Positions 54,659 through 64,000 of a stretch of DNA of 64,000 nucleotides are shown here, in pieces (the first letter of the stretch is position 1; each line of letters starts with the position of its first letter). The DNA comes from Epithemia pelagica. Its lineage: Eukaryota > Bacillariophyta > Bacillariophyceae > Surirellales > Surirellaceae. Made by a program: the position numbers and the translations under genes. A model generated the notes under the pieces. The model worked only from the letters and a program-made list of their open reading frames with translations. It was not told where the DNA came from and did no database searches. The stretch is taken from positions 6,200,001 to 6,264,000 of the forward strand of contig OX337228.1 in assembly GCA_946965045.2 (NCBI GenBank). Reading direction: 5' to 3'.

Positions 54659-55103
54659 GACGATCCGTCACCATTGTTTTGTTCTTGACCGTCGCGATTT
54701 CTTAGATCAGAACTTTCAGTTTAGACTTCTGCTCAGTAGAGAAAAGCTACCCTTAGAAAAGCTACCCTTCGTGAATGAACAGTTCAAACGGGAATCACCG
54801 TCATATGTACGGGTCGCGCTTGGGTCCTTTTCCCCATTCCCTTCACGCCACAGCCACAACCCCGTGAAACCCGCAGTCTCACGTGGACTTCATTTGGATT
54901 GCTGCTGCAAGAGACAGAGATCATCCCATAGCGCCAACAAGAGTTTGGGTGTCGGAGACTGACTTTGGAACCACAGTGTTCCTGAATCATTATTGTAAGG
55001 TAGAGCTATCTGGCGCCTCATGGATCAGCCATTTGTAAATTAATCTAGAGCTCACTGTTATCTTTCGCCTTCTCCCTAGGATATCTCGTGGCAAACGACA
55101 AGA
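54659..55103. promoter_or_regulatory. Divergent intergenic region, PPR and CstF77
   Basis: 445 bp between divergent start codons. A tandem copy of AGAAAAGCTACCCTT lies near 54740-54770. No gene is seen. Confidence 0.4.
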
Positions 55104-58100
55104 ATGGCAATGGATCCCCGGCATAACATGGGCGTGGGTGCGTCCAACGCCGCGAATTTGAAGGTGGAAGATGAACAGTCGGATAAGCCAGCAAAGAATT
55201 CCATTCTTTTTGGAGGAGAAGACGATATGGACGTGGATGAGGATCTGCCACTGGTCCGAAGCTCCCGAACCGAAGGTGTCGATGGCGAACCGGGCGGAGA
55301 AAAGTCTGGTGTCGCTCTCTTACTCGACCAAATCATTACCCCATCGCCCTATCCTCAACACAATTCGGGAGCCACATCGTCTCGGTTTCGAAATGCCCTG
55401 AATCGCGTTCTCCAAAACCCAGATACCGATGTGGAAGCCTGGCAAGCCTTGCTGACCGAAGTACACTCGTGCTACAAAAACATTCCTAACATTCACGCCG
55501 TGGATGTCGAAACCCAAGCCAAATTGGACTGGGTTGAGTCTTGCTATGGCCACTTTCTGCGGTACTTTCCCTACGCCTATACGCATGCTGTCACCGTCGT
55601 TGAGATGTTGATGCGACAGTCGGCTCGTTGGGGGGAACCGGAAGGGCCCCTCGTCGATTACTATGGCTCTGGAAAGGTTCCCAAGCGGGCACAAAATTGT
55701 GAAGCCAAATTGGAGGGTCTCCTCAAGGAATTTCTGGGCATTCAAACCATGGAAGGGGAGCCTGCCTCCATTCGATTTGATGCTACGAATGGAAACGACA
55801 CGACAGAGCAGAATCCTGGTCAGCATCTCACTGGAATATGTAGCTGGGTTGTGGAGCTCTGGCTCTTGTACATCAAGAAACGGACCAGAGATGCCACGCG
55901 GGCGGCTGAAGTATTGGCCATGGACCAGCGAACCTCCCATATTCGCGACATGGTCAAAAAGGCATACGAAGTCGCACTTCCTCAATGCGGGTTTAGCCAT
56001 AACAATCATCTGTTGTGGGTCGGTTATCTCGACTTTGTCAAGTCGTTGACTTCAGGCTCAAATCTTACTCCCGGTACGGCAGAACACGCTGCTGCGACTC
56101 AACAGCAAATGTTGCAATTGCGCAGTGTCTACCAACGTCTGGTAACCCATCCCATGACGGGATTGGATCAGCTTTGGCATGAATACGAGGCCTGGGAACG
56201 AAACCAATCAGAGGCCCTGGCACAAGCGCTCAGTACCGAATTTGCGCCGAAATACCAGCATGCACGGACGGTCTACTTGGAACGAAATCGTGTGTACAAC
56301 ACCTCCGTCGAACTCCAGTTGGGCCAGAGATTGGCGGTTCCTCCCGTAGACCCGGCCGAAGAGGATTACGCTTCCAAAATGGCCGAAGAACATCGATTGT
56401 TGTCGGCCTGGAAGAAACGATGTTCCTATGAACGAACCAATCCAGAACGATTGTCACAGCCGGACCTGGCAGTTCGAGTACGGGCGGCCTACAAAGAAAT
56501 GGCTTGTGTCATGACACGCCATCCCGAAACGTGGCAAATGTGGAGTACTTATGAACTATTCCGGAATGGACAGTCCAGTCCGTCACCATCCGAAGCACGT
56601 ACCGTGTTGCAGTTGGGCCAAAAACTCATTGACACTTCGTCTCTCCTTGTGTGTACAGAAGCTCGCATCGTCGAACTTTACACAGCGAACCGAGAAGCCT
56701 GCATGTCCGTCATGGAACAATCCCTGGAGAAGCATCCAACAACCCTAGGATATTGCTTGTACCAACAGATGGTACGGAGATACAAAGGGACAGAGGAAGC
56801 CAGGTCTGTCTTTGCGAAAGCACGACGGATTCTCGTGGATCCAGATGCACTCAAGAATCGAGAGACTCCCGAAACCAAAGCAACGGAAACAATGGAAGAA
56901 ACCAATGCTGATCAAACAGAAGGCAAGCAAAACATGCAACTGACGGAGCACGACATTCCCAAACGATGGATGATCACAAATAAATTGGATTCCCGTATTG
57001 GAAAGTCGACGAACGGATCGTCTCTGGTACCAGGTTCAGATCCTCAAAATGATGTCGGAGCCGAGGATAAAGGTGGACAAGTCTCGCCGGTATCTGGTCA
57101 AATGACATGGCATTTGTATGCCGCGCATGCTTCTATGGAACACCGAATCAATCGGTTACCAGAGGTAGCAGCGCGAGTGTATGAGCTGGGCTTACGAAAA
57201 CACTCCTCCTTTCTGACAAAAGCTCCCTATGTGATTCGGTACGCGGAGCTACTTCTGGAACTTGGTGACGTGATGAATTTAAGGGCATTGTTGACCAGAG
57301 CTGTAGCTGCCTGCGAAGCAGCCAAGGGAAAATCAGACTCGTCCTTAGCCTCCTTGTGGGATATGATGTTACGGTTTGAAACCACAATGAGTGGATCGGA
57401 TCCAGATAGCCTTGCAAACCTCGAAAACATTGAACGACAACGCCGTCAGGCAATCATGGGATCCGATGTTGAAGATGTTGCAACCGGAGGCTTCATCGGA
57501 GCTGTGGAAACTCCTTTGATCGGTGCTCAAAAGTCGTCCATATCGGAGCATTTGATTCGCACCGAGGGCTATGATATCAGCTCGGGCATCGTGAGTGGAT
57601 TAGGAAGGACAGTGGACTTGCTTGAGGTCAATGGTCTGTGGGGAAATGGTGAATCCGCGAAATCCTGGCGAAAGCCGATGAACTCCGGGGATTTGAAGAA
57701 TCCCGATGACTTTGACGATATGCCGGGTGGTGCAAGCGACTCTAGCTACTATAGGCGATTAGAGTTTGCATCCCTTGCCGCTTCTGGTGGAGCTGCTGGT
57801 GATGGTGGAGCAGCAGATGCGGGTGCGAGTGGATCGAGACTGTTGACTGCCAGAGAGCGTTTGCAGCAAGCTGCTGGTGCATCAGGCAATGCTGGTCCGA
57901 CAAGCGCCATTATGCTTAGTATTCAGCAAATGCCAGAGTGGCTGAGACCACTCCTGCTCATATTACCGGCATCAAGGCTTCGTCTACCGATTGTCGCAAA
58001 GCCACCACCGCATTTAGTTGAGATTGCATTGAATACGTTGAAACAGAACCCTTTACCGGCGGAACGACCAAAAGATAACGAAACACAAAACAACAAGAGA

Positions 58101-58226
58101 ACGGCCGATGATGGCGGTGGGTCTTCTGATGAGGAAGGTGGGACAAAAAGCGGTGGGTTTGGAATTGCTTTTCGTGCTAGGCAACGAGCACGCATGAATG
58201 ATGTCCCACAGAACGGAACGAACTAG
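55104..58226 (+). CDS. CSTF3: Cleavage stimulation factor subunit 3 (CstF77/Rna14)
   Basis: Single exon, 1040 residues. The Suf/HAT-repeat region covers about residues 90-800, with typical HAT spacing of W and Y residues: DVEAWQALLTEVHSCY, FLRYFPYAY, LWVGYLDFV, LWHEYEAWE, TWQMWSTYELF and MTWHLYAAHASME. CstF77 is the dimeric scaffold that bridges CstF64 and CPSF in mRNA 3'-end cleavage and polyadenylation in the nucleus. The C-terminus has MPEWLRPLLLILPASRLRLP, matching the monkeytail-binding end of the family. A Gly/Ala-rich linker precedes it. Confidence 0.88.
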   Translation: MAMDPRHNMGVGASNAANLKVEDEQSDKPAKNSILFGGEDDMDVDEDLPLVRSSRTEGVDGEPGGEKSGVALLLDQIITPSPYPQHNSGATSSRFRNALNRVLQNPDTDVEAWQALLTEVHSCYKNIPNIHAVDVETQAKLDWVESCYGHFLRYFPYAYTHAVTVVEMLMRQSARWGEPEGPLVDYYGSGKVPKRAQNCEAKLEGLLKEFLGIQTMEGEPASIRFDATNGNDTTEQNPGQHLTGICSWVVELWLLYIKKRTRDATRAAEVLAMDQRTSHIRDMVKKAYEVALPQCGFSHNNHLLWVGYLDFVKSLTSGSNLTPGTAEHAAATQQQMLQLRSVYQRLVTHPMTGLDQLWHEYEAWERNQSEALAQALSTEFAPKYQHARTVYLERNRVYNTSVELQLGQRLAVPPVDPAEEDYASKMAEEHRLLSAWKKRCSYERTNPERLSQPDLAVRVRAAYKEMACVMTRHPETWQMWSTYELFRNGQSSPSPSEARTVLQLGQKLIDTSSLLVCTEARIVELYTANREACMSVMEQSLEKHPTTLGYCLYQQMVRRYKGTEEARSVFAKARRILVDPDALKNRETPETKATETMEETNADQTEGKQNMQLTEHDIPKRWMITNKLDSRIGKSTNGSSLVPGSDPQNDVGAEDKGGQVSPVSGQMTWHLYAAHASMEHRINRLPEVAARVYELGLRKHSSFLTKAPYVIRYAELLLELGDVMNLRALLTRAVAACEAAKGKSDSSLASLWDMMLRFETTMSGSDPDSLANLENIERQRRQAIMGSDVEDVATGGFIGAVETPLIGAQKSSISEHLIRTEGYDISSGIVSGLGRTVDLLEVNGLWGNGESAKSWRKPMNSGDLKNPDDFDDMPGGASDSSYYRRLEFASLAASGGAAGDGGAADAGASGSRLLTARERLQQAAGASGNAGPTSAIMLSIQQMPEWLRPLLLILPASRLRLPIVAKPPPHLVEIALNTLKQNPLPAERPKDNETQNNKRTADDGGGSSDEEGGTKSGGFGIAFRARQRARMNDVPQNGTN

Positions 58227-58326
58227 GCAACAACTAAAACAGGTTTCACACTAAAATAGAATCTCCAACATTGGTATGGTTCTAGTAGTCGTCCTAATAT
58301 CAAATAGTCTTCCTTCCTTGGACCTA

Positions 58327-60833
58327 CTAGAAGATTCCCTTCTTCTTGACGGCTTGGAATTCGGCGTCAAACTGCTGAACCACAGCACGTCGTTGAAGCT
58401 TGTTGGCGGCCGTGAGACAGCCATTCTCGGGTGTCCACGGGCTGACCAAAAGAGCCACACCGTATAGTTTCTCCAAATTACTCAAGTCACTCTTGGCGTG
58501 TTCCACCTTCATGGCATCCATGATTGCTTCGTAGAGTTTTGGGGAAGCTTTGATGGTACTGAAATCTCCTTCCAATCCATTGGCCTTGGCCCATTTCATT
58601 GTGTAAGGTTCGCTGAGCTGCATCAAGGCAACCGGTCGGTCCATGTCGCCGTCTCCGTAGCAGCAGATACCACCCGCAATCGCATCGACAAACTCACAAT
58701 TTCCATATGTGACCTCCATCTTTTCGAGGGCAACATACTCTCCTCCCTTGAGTTTGACAAGGTTCTTCTTGCGGTCCACAATTCGAAGACTTCCATCGCT
58801 CATGAATTGTCCAATATCACCCGTTTGGAACCATCCACCTTCCAAGTAGTCTTCGGCCGTTTTTTGGGGCATCATGTAATATCCCGACGAAATGTTGGTA
58901 CCACGTACGACAATTTCCCCACGACCGTACACTGGGTTTCCTTCCACATCCCGACGATCGGTCGAAAGGTAGGACTGACCACCCTTGTCGGCAATGTCCG
59001 GGGTCGACACCAACTTTGCTTCGACAGAAGGAATAATGGCACCAGCCACTCCTCCTCGCAAATCATCAGGTGCCTGAATCGAAATTCCGGCACACGTTTC
59101 TGTCAAACCCTGTATTGGATTAACAAGACAAAAAAGACAACACGTCAGCACATGACAACCAAAAAGAATGAATGGATACAAACAAGACAAAACGTACATA
59201 TCCTTGAATCATAATGATTCCAAATGCCGTACGCGCAAAGTCTTGGACTTCCTTGTTGAGAGGACCTCCTCCGGAAAGACCCAGACGGAGATTGCCACCG
59301 ACCGCCTTTTTCAATTTCTTGAACACCAGAGCCTTGAACAAGGGCGTATCGAAACCATTCTTGAGGGCAAAGGTGCGCCATTCAAAGGCCGTCTTGAACA
59401 AGAATTGTACAACCGGAGATCCAGCCGCCACCTTGGCTCCAATACCCTTTTTGATGACATCCCAAATCTTGGGCACGGCCACCATGAGGGTGGGCGAGTA
59501 CTGTTCGAGGGCGCCGACGGGGTAGGCTCCCGTTGCCGTGAGAGACTTGGGGTCGGCAAAACAGAGCGTGCATCCCATGGAGATCATGATGAATTCTGCC
59601 ATGAGTTCCATAATGTGTGCTAAGGGAAGGTAGGCGAGGTAGACATCTTTGCCCTTTTGGATTCCCAAGGCAATTTCTCCGGCCGCACAGGCTCCCACAA
59701 TTTGTCGGTGATTGATAATGACTCCCTTGGGTTTTCCCGTCGATCCACTCGTGTACATGACCACCGCCACAGTATCGGGCTTGGGAAGTGTGGGTGGAAA
59801 GGCCTTGACATCTCCCGAAGTGACAAAGTCGCCAAAGGACACAATCTTGACACCCCGAGGCGCAGTGGGCATGTCCACGACCAAACCGGGTTCGCACAAG
59901 TCTTCCGTGTAGACAATTACCTTGAGTGTCGGCATTTTGTTGATTTTCTCCACCACCTTTTTCACATCCTTTTTGTTACACAGCAAAACTGGAATAATAT
60001 TGTCGGCCACAGCTTCCACGACGGCGTCCATACCCAAGGTGGCATAGACGGTCGTGACCGTAATGGACTGCGAAAAGGCACCCACACACGCAATCATCCA
60101 CCTGCAATCGCCACACACGCAACATCAAAATCGAAACCAAAAGGAATTAGAAGCAAACCCAAAACTTATAAATCAATGAACTGTATTGTGTTGGCTCACG
60201 CCACACGACAATGGTCGTCTCAAGTACGTACTCGGGGCAGGTGTTTTCAAAAATGGCAATTCGACAAGGCGTCTTGACCTTATCAATCGAGGTTGTGGGC
60301 GGCGCCGGATTGACGCCTTCTTTGCGAAGGGCCGCTCCAAACTTGTGGGCATCCATGCCCACTTGGGCAAAGGATCGCCACGAGACATCTCCAAAGTGTT
60401 TCACCTTGCCGGGGACTTTCCATCCCAAAAAGGAACGGGCTCCCATGCAGTTGCGGCCGCCATACTTTTGAAAGGCATCCTTGGCCAAATCGTACAAGGT
60501 GGCAACGCCTGGTCGAGGAGAGGTGGCCAACTTGTCCTTAAAGTCGACATGGACGCGATGAGAAGGATCGTCGGCGACGGGAACGGAACGAAGGGGTTCG
60601 GGCGTAAAGGCTTTCTTCACGGCTCCCACCCAGCCGAAGGTCACCAATGTGATCTAATAACAAACAGAACAAACCAATGAACAAGCACGTGTGAGAGGGT
60701 GAAACTGAAACGGGTGCCAAGTTCCCGTAAAAAAAACATGCACGGACAAATCCGTTTTCGACAAAGATACACGTACCAGAAGATCAATTGCAATCAGCAA
60801 AATCTTGAGGGGAAAGAGGATCAAGTCAATCAT
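58327..60833 (-). CDS. Long-chain acyl-CoA synthetase (ACSL)
   Basis: Exons 60833-60777, 60653-60232, 60101-59198 and 59109-58327 give 721 residues. Introns have GTACGT donors in all three cases. The first exon encodes only a membrane anchor (MIDLILFPLKILLIAIDLL). The AMP-binding motif MYTSGSTGKPKGV is near residue 277, GLSGGGPL and GYGLTET follow, and the adenylation signature GWFQTGDIG and the DRKKNLVKLKGGEYV hinge are intact. The second junction restores CPEWMIACVG, as in ACSL3/4. The enzyme activates long-chain fatty acids at the ER, lipid droplet or plastid envelope. The start at 60833 is the first ATG; the frame upstream has only a GTG. Confidence 0.9.
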
Positions 60834-61348
60834 GATGATGGTGGCAACAACAATCGATTCAATCAATGAGATTGTGTGCACACAAAGTAAAAGTGGATCT
60901 TATCGGGTATGCAGGAATGAATCTTGTGCCGTGGTCGGAGAGAGAGAGAGACAACAAGAAAAGATTGTGCGTCTCGTATATATTGTAGGTACTCTGTGAA
61001 GCTTCTTTGGCAATCGAAGATGCAACTTTGGACCAGTGATGACACGCTCAAGATTTGCTATTGAAGCGAGCAAAGCGAGAAATAGCGAGAAAACCGGAAA
61101 TAATGCTCCACGCGCACGCGTGAGTGACGAAGCGAAGCCGTGTGTCATCTCCCGGGAGTCGCGCTTCAACCTGTCGGTTTTCACGCGACCGAACCGAACG
61201 TGACTCGCATCCATGACCCAAATACGCACCCTAACCCTTTTTCATGACCCAAATACACAACGAACACACTCCTACCGCACTCCGCACCGAATAGCACCAA
61301 CATCTCCATTACTCCTCTAGAAGTAGGCTCCTAACTAATACAACACTC
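60834..61348. other. Intergenic, GA-rich and CG-rich patches
   Basis: 515 bp between two minus-strand genes. It includes AGAGAGAGAGACAACAAG near 60941 and a CpG-rich CACGCGCACGCGTGAG near 61110. The repeated CATGACCCAAATAC at about 61211-61255 occurs twice. No gene is seen. Confidence 0.4.
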
Positions 61349-64000
61349 CTACGAGTACTTGCTTTCTTCCATCCATTCCATTTCATAGGACCATTCGTCG
61401 GCATGAATGGGGTCCACACGAATCCATCGCAACCCCGTTTCCATGGACATGTTCGACTCGACAATCATGGCAAAGGCATCGGCATCGTCTTCGTCCGAAT
61501 CCGTCGACTTGATCGATACGTCATCGTCCTTGTCATTGTCGTCCGTAGGTTCCTCGCCCTTCCACAGGGCAGTTCGCGGTACCGTTTCATTGGCCGCATA
61601 CGTCAGTTTGTGACGAACCTTCTTGTCGTCGTCGTCGTCTCGAATGTCCGAAGCGGGACCAAACAAGGCAAGGGTTCGACCGCGAGCCAGTTTCTTTAAC
61701 GCAACCAAGGGAAATCCAACGTCGGTGGCCAGGGGAGGACCATTGACAAAACAAAAGACGGGATGTTTGGACATTCGTGCCAGTTCCAATTGTTCCCGAG
61801 TCCATTCCCATTGATTCTTTTGAAGTTTCAAAGGATCCAATGTAGATTTGTCAGGAGATTGTCCCACGCTCGTTGTTGTTGTCGTCGTCGCCTTTGTGGT
61901 ATCGTCCTGGGGGATTCCATTGTGCCGTGCTCCAACCATGGCCAAGTCGTAGGAAAGACAGAGACCTTGAATGCCCGAAATCCAAAATGTAAAGAACTTT
62001 TCATCCACGGTCGTTGATTCATGCAAAACCACCGGGATAGATTCATTGATACGAGCCAACAATTTTCGAGTAGAATCGTCCAAAGACACAAAGGATGATA
62101 CCACAACTAGTTTCGGTCGAATCTTGTTGATTCGTGCAACGCACTTTTTCAATAATTTCCAATGCTTTTTGCGCTCCTCCTCATTATCGTCACTGCTGTC
62201 ACTGCTCTTGGTCAATCTCTTGTCAAAGAATAAAGGACTGCACAGTTGCACAAAACTCAAGAGTTCCACAGGCCGTTCTTTCCGATCAAATTGTTGGGCA
62301 TCGGACGCGTGAGGTGCCTTGCCTTGGTCGTCATTCATTTGTGTCAGGCCCACAACATCTCGTGTGACGGGTCGAACTTTGGCCTGTAATCGAGCCTCCA
62401 CAGGCGTCGCAAAGAACCGAGCCCACAGTCGTGGTTCTTGGCCGAAGAGTTTTTGTCGATCCAACAAATGCAGGACGGCTTGTCGGTCCATAGGAGAAAG
62501 GCGTAGCAAGTCGTGACGAGATCCATCACCCGGGGGGTGCGCGTCACAGACATCCAGATCCTCACAGTCTTGTGCCGCCATGCACGCCACGGCTCGATAA
62601 CACAAGTCTCGTAGGGATGGAATGGGCGTTTTCGGACGCGAGCCGGAACTTGCTTCGTAAATTTGGTGGACCGAGGCAAGATAGGGGTGTTGCTTCAAGT
62701 CCATGTAACCATCGCCACATTCTCGAATCTTTGTGACAGAACTTTGCTCACTTTCGTTCTTAGTATCCGTGCCAGGGACCAGTTCAAAGGCCTGTGCACC
62801 CAAGCGATGCTCTGGTTGTACCTGCATGAGTTTATGTATGAAATCCCAACAATCATCGTGGATAATGCCTCCATGGCGAGTCAACAACCCACGCTGAATC
62901 CTCAAAAAGGCCAAATAGGGTGATGTTGTCCAAAAGGGAGTCACACCCGTTTGTAATATGTAGGCCAGGGCACCCAAAGCCCATAAATCGGCCGTCCACA
63001 CGGCGGGTCCTAGGTTCGGCTTGGATGATTGTTGGTCTTTCTTACCCTTGACCATACCTTTCGTGTCATCGCCTGTAACAGCTTCAGGACTCATAAAATC
63101 CGGCGTCCCCACAAATTCCGGCCCATTCAAATCCGTCAGGACCAAGTCTTTGGCGGTTCCAAAATCAATCAACACGAGATGGCCGTGACGATTCAACAGT
63201 ATGTTTTCGGATTTGATATCGCGATGGACAATTCCATGGCGATGCAAGTGTTCCAATGCCAATACTAGCTGATAGATCCATATCTTGGCTTGTGATCGAT
63301 GACATCCCACCATGACATTGTTTTTCTCCTTCCATCGTAGCTGTGACCACAAGTCTGACCAGACATCGTGCAGTTCCATGAGATAATACAAATGCTCATA
63401 ATCCTGGAACGCATGAAACATGCGAATAACAAACGGAGATGTAGGCGGCAAGCGTTCGAGTAGAGCACGTCGCTCCATTTGGATTTCATTGTATACATTG
63501 GGATGTTGTCGTTTTGCTAGGTCGGCGGCTTGCTTTTTGGGTATCTTTTTCAGCGCGAATGATTCCTTTGTTACTTTGTGAGTGACGACCCAAATTTCCG
63601 AAAAGTTGCCAAAGCCTAGTTCTTTTTTCTGGATAAATTCTCTGATACTGACTGTTCGCTCCGCATACCGAATGGAAGTCTCTTCTTCCTCAGAAGGTTG
63701 TGCAGCAATCGCTTTGGTGATTTGATTCTTCATGTCCTGGAAAGACAATCTTTCTTCTTCGGTAAGTGTCGACGTTGACTTTAGAACATGCCCATCAATC
63801 AACTCTTGGGCTTCTGTATACTCTTTCAATGCGATCAGCGCCTTGGACAAGCGGTACGCTGCCTGTCAGCCAAGATATAGAAGTGAGAAATGGCAAGGGC
63901 TATCGGTAACAAAAAAGCATCGGTATGACATGGACTGCACCAACCTTCGAAGACTTTCTGTCTGATAAAATCCAGCCATTCTGTGCATCTTCCTTCGCCT
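61349..64000 (-). CDS. TPR - AGC-like kinase - phosphoesterase-like protein (5' end missing)
   Basis: The window holds exon 63862-61349 and the end of the previous exon, 64000-63945 (82-nt intron). The gene continues past the right edge. Joined, the visible N-terminus is a TPR (AKEDAQNGWILSDRKSSK then AAYRLSKALIALKEYTEA). The kinase has GFGNFSE, FALKK, HRDIKSEN, DFGTAK and GTPDFMSPEA, most like PDK1 of the AGC group. The C-lobe shows ADLWALGALAY and a regular end. There is no PH domain; instead a region of about 400 residues has FVQLCSPLFFD, RPKLVVVSSFVS and HPVFCFVNG, loosely like a calcineurin-type phosphoesterase, but metal ligands are not clear. That last domain is inference. Confidence 0.78.

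Noticed and set aside
60834-60881. Longer ACSL N-terminus from the upstream open frame
   Set aside because: The frame has only a GTG at 60881; the first ATG is at 60833 and already gives a membrane anchor.
1-64000. CRISPR arrays, operons, bacterial ribosome binding sites, intact transposons
   Set aside because: None seen; the window is eukaryotic nuclear DNA with spliced genes.

Overview
This is nuclear DNA of a photosynthetic eukaryote, most likely a diatom or close stramenopile relative. Genes are monocistronic, lie on both strands, and are broken by short GT-AG introns of 56-172 nt, mostly with GTAAGT or GTACGT donors. The set mixes nucleolar, splicing and polyadenylation factors with mitochondrial proteins, a plastid-type protein with a signal-peptide-like N-terminus, a BRUTUS-type iron regulator and a plant-type complex I ferredoxin subunit. 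The species assignment is inference. Exon joins were read by eye from reading frame, splice-site consensus and family similarity; no search was run.

Layout. 0-4 kb: N-terminal piece of a minus-strand gene at the left edge, a tRNA-Leu(UAG) gene split by an 82-nt GT-AG-like insertion between positions 26 and 27, and TBCCD1. 5-11 kb: a triple HMG-box protein and an unrecognised 941-residue helical protein. 10.8-13.9 kb: a hemerythrin/CHY/RING ubiquitin ligase. 13.9-16.2 kb: a gene-poor island. 16-25 kb: a putative 2OG oxygenase, an endonuclease III homologue without the Fe-S cysteines, a mitochondrial carrier, RRS1, a tandem SH3BGR-like protein and a CCB2/CCB4-like plastid protein. 26-31 kb: an OB-fold protein and a UIM-like/LSD1-finger protein.

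31-60 kb is densely packed, with strands that mostly alternate: PSMG4, complex I ferredoxin-like subunit, DGAT2-like acyltransferase, a degenerate StrG-like oxygenase, NOG1, GFM2, a kinase with a giant activation-loop insert, a PFKFB with a dead phosphatase half, a HAD hydrolase, an LRR protein, Beclin-1, a PPR protein, CstF77 and a long-chain acyl-CoA synthetase. A TPR-kinase-phosphoesterase-like protein runs off the right edge.

There are no operons. Recurrent themes are ribosome production (RRS1, NOG1), organelle gene expression and respiration (GFM2, PPR, ferredoxin-like subunit, carrier), lipid metabolism (acyl-CoA synthetase, DGAT2-like) and several enzyme families that have lost catalytic or cofactor residues. 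The strongest candidate for something undescribed is the interrupted tRNA gene.
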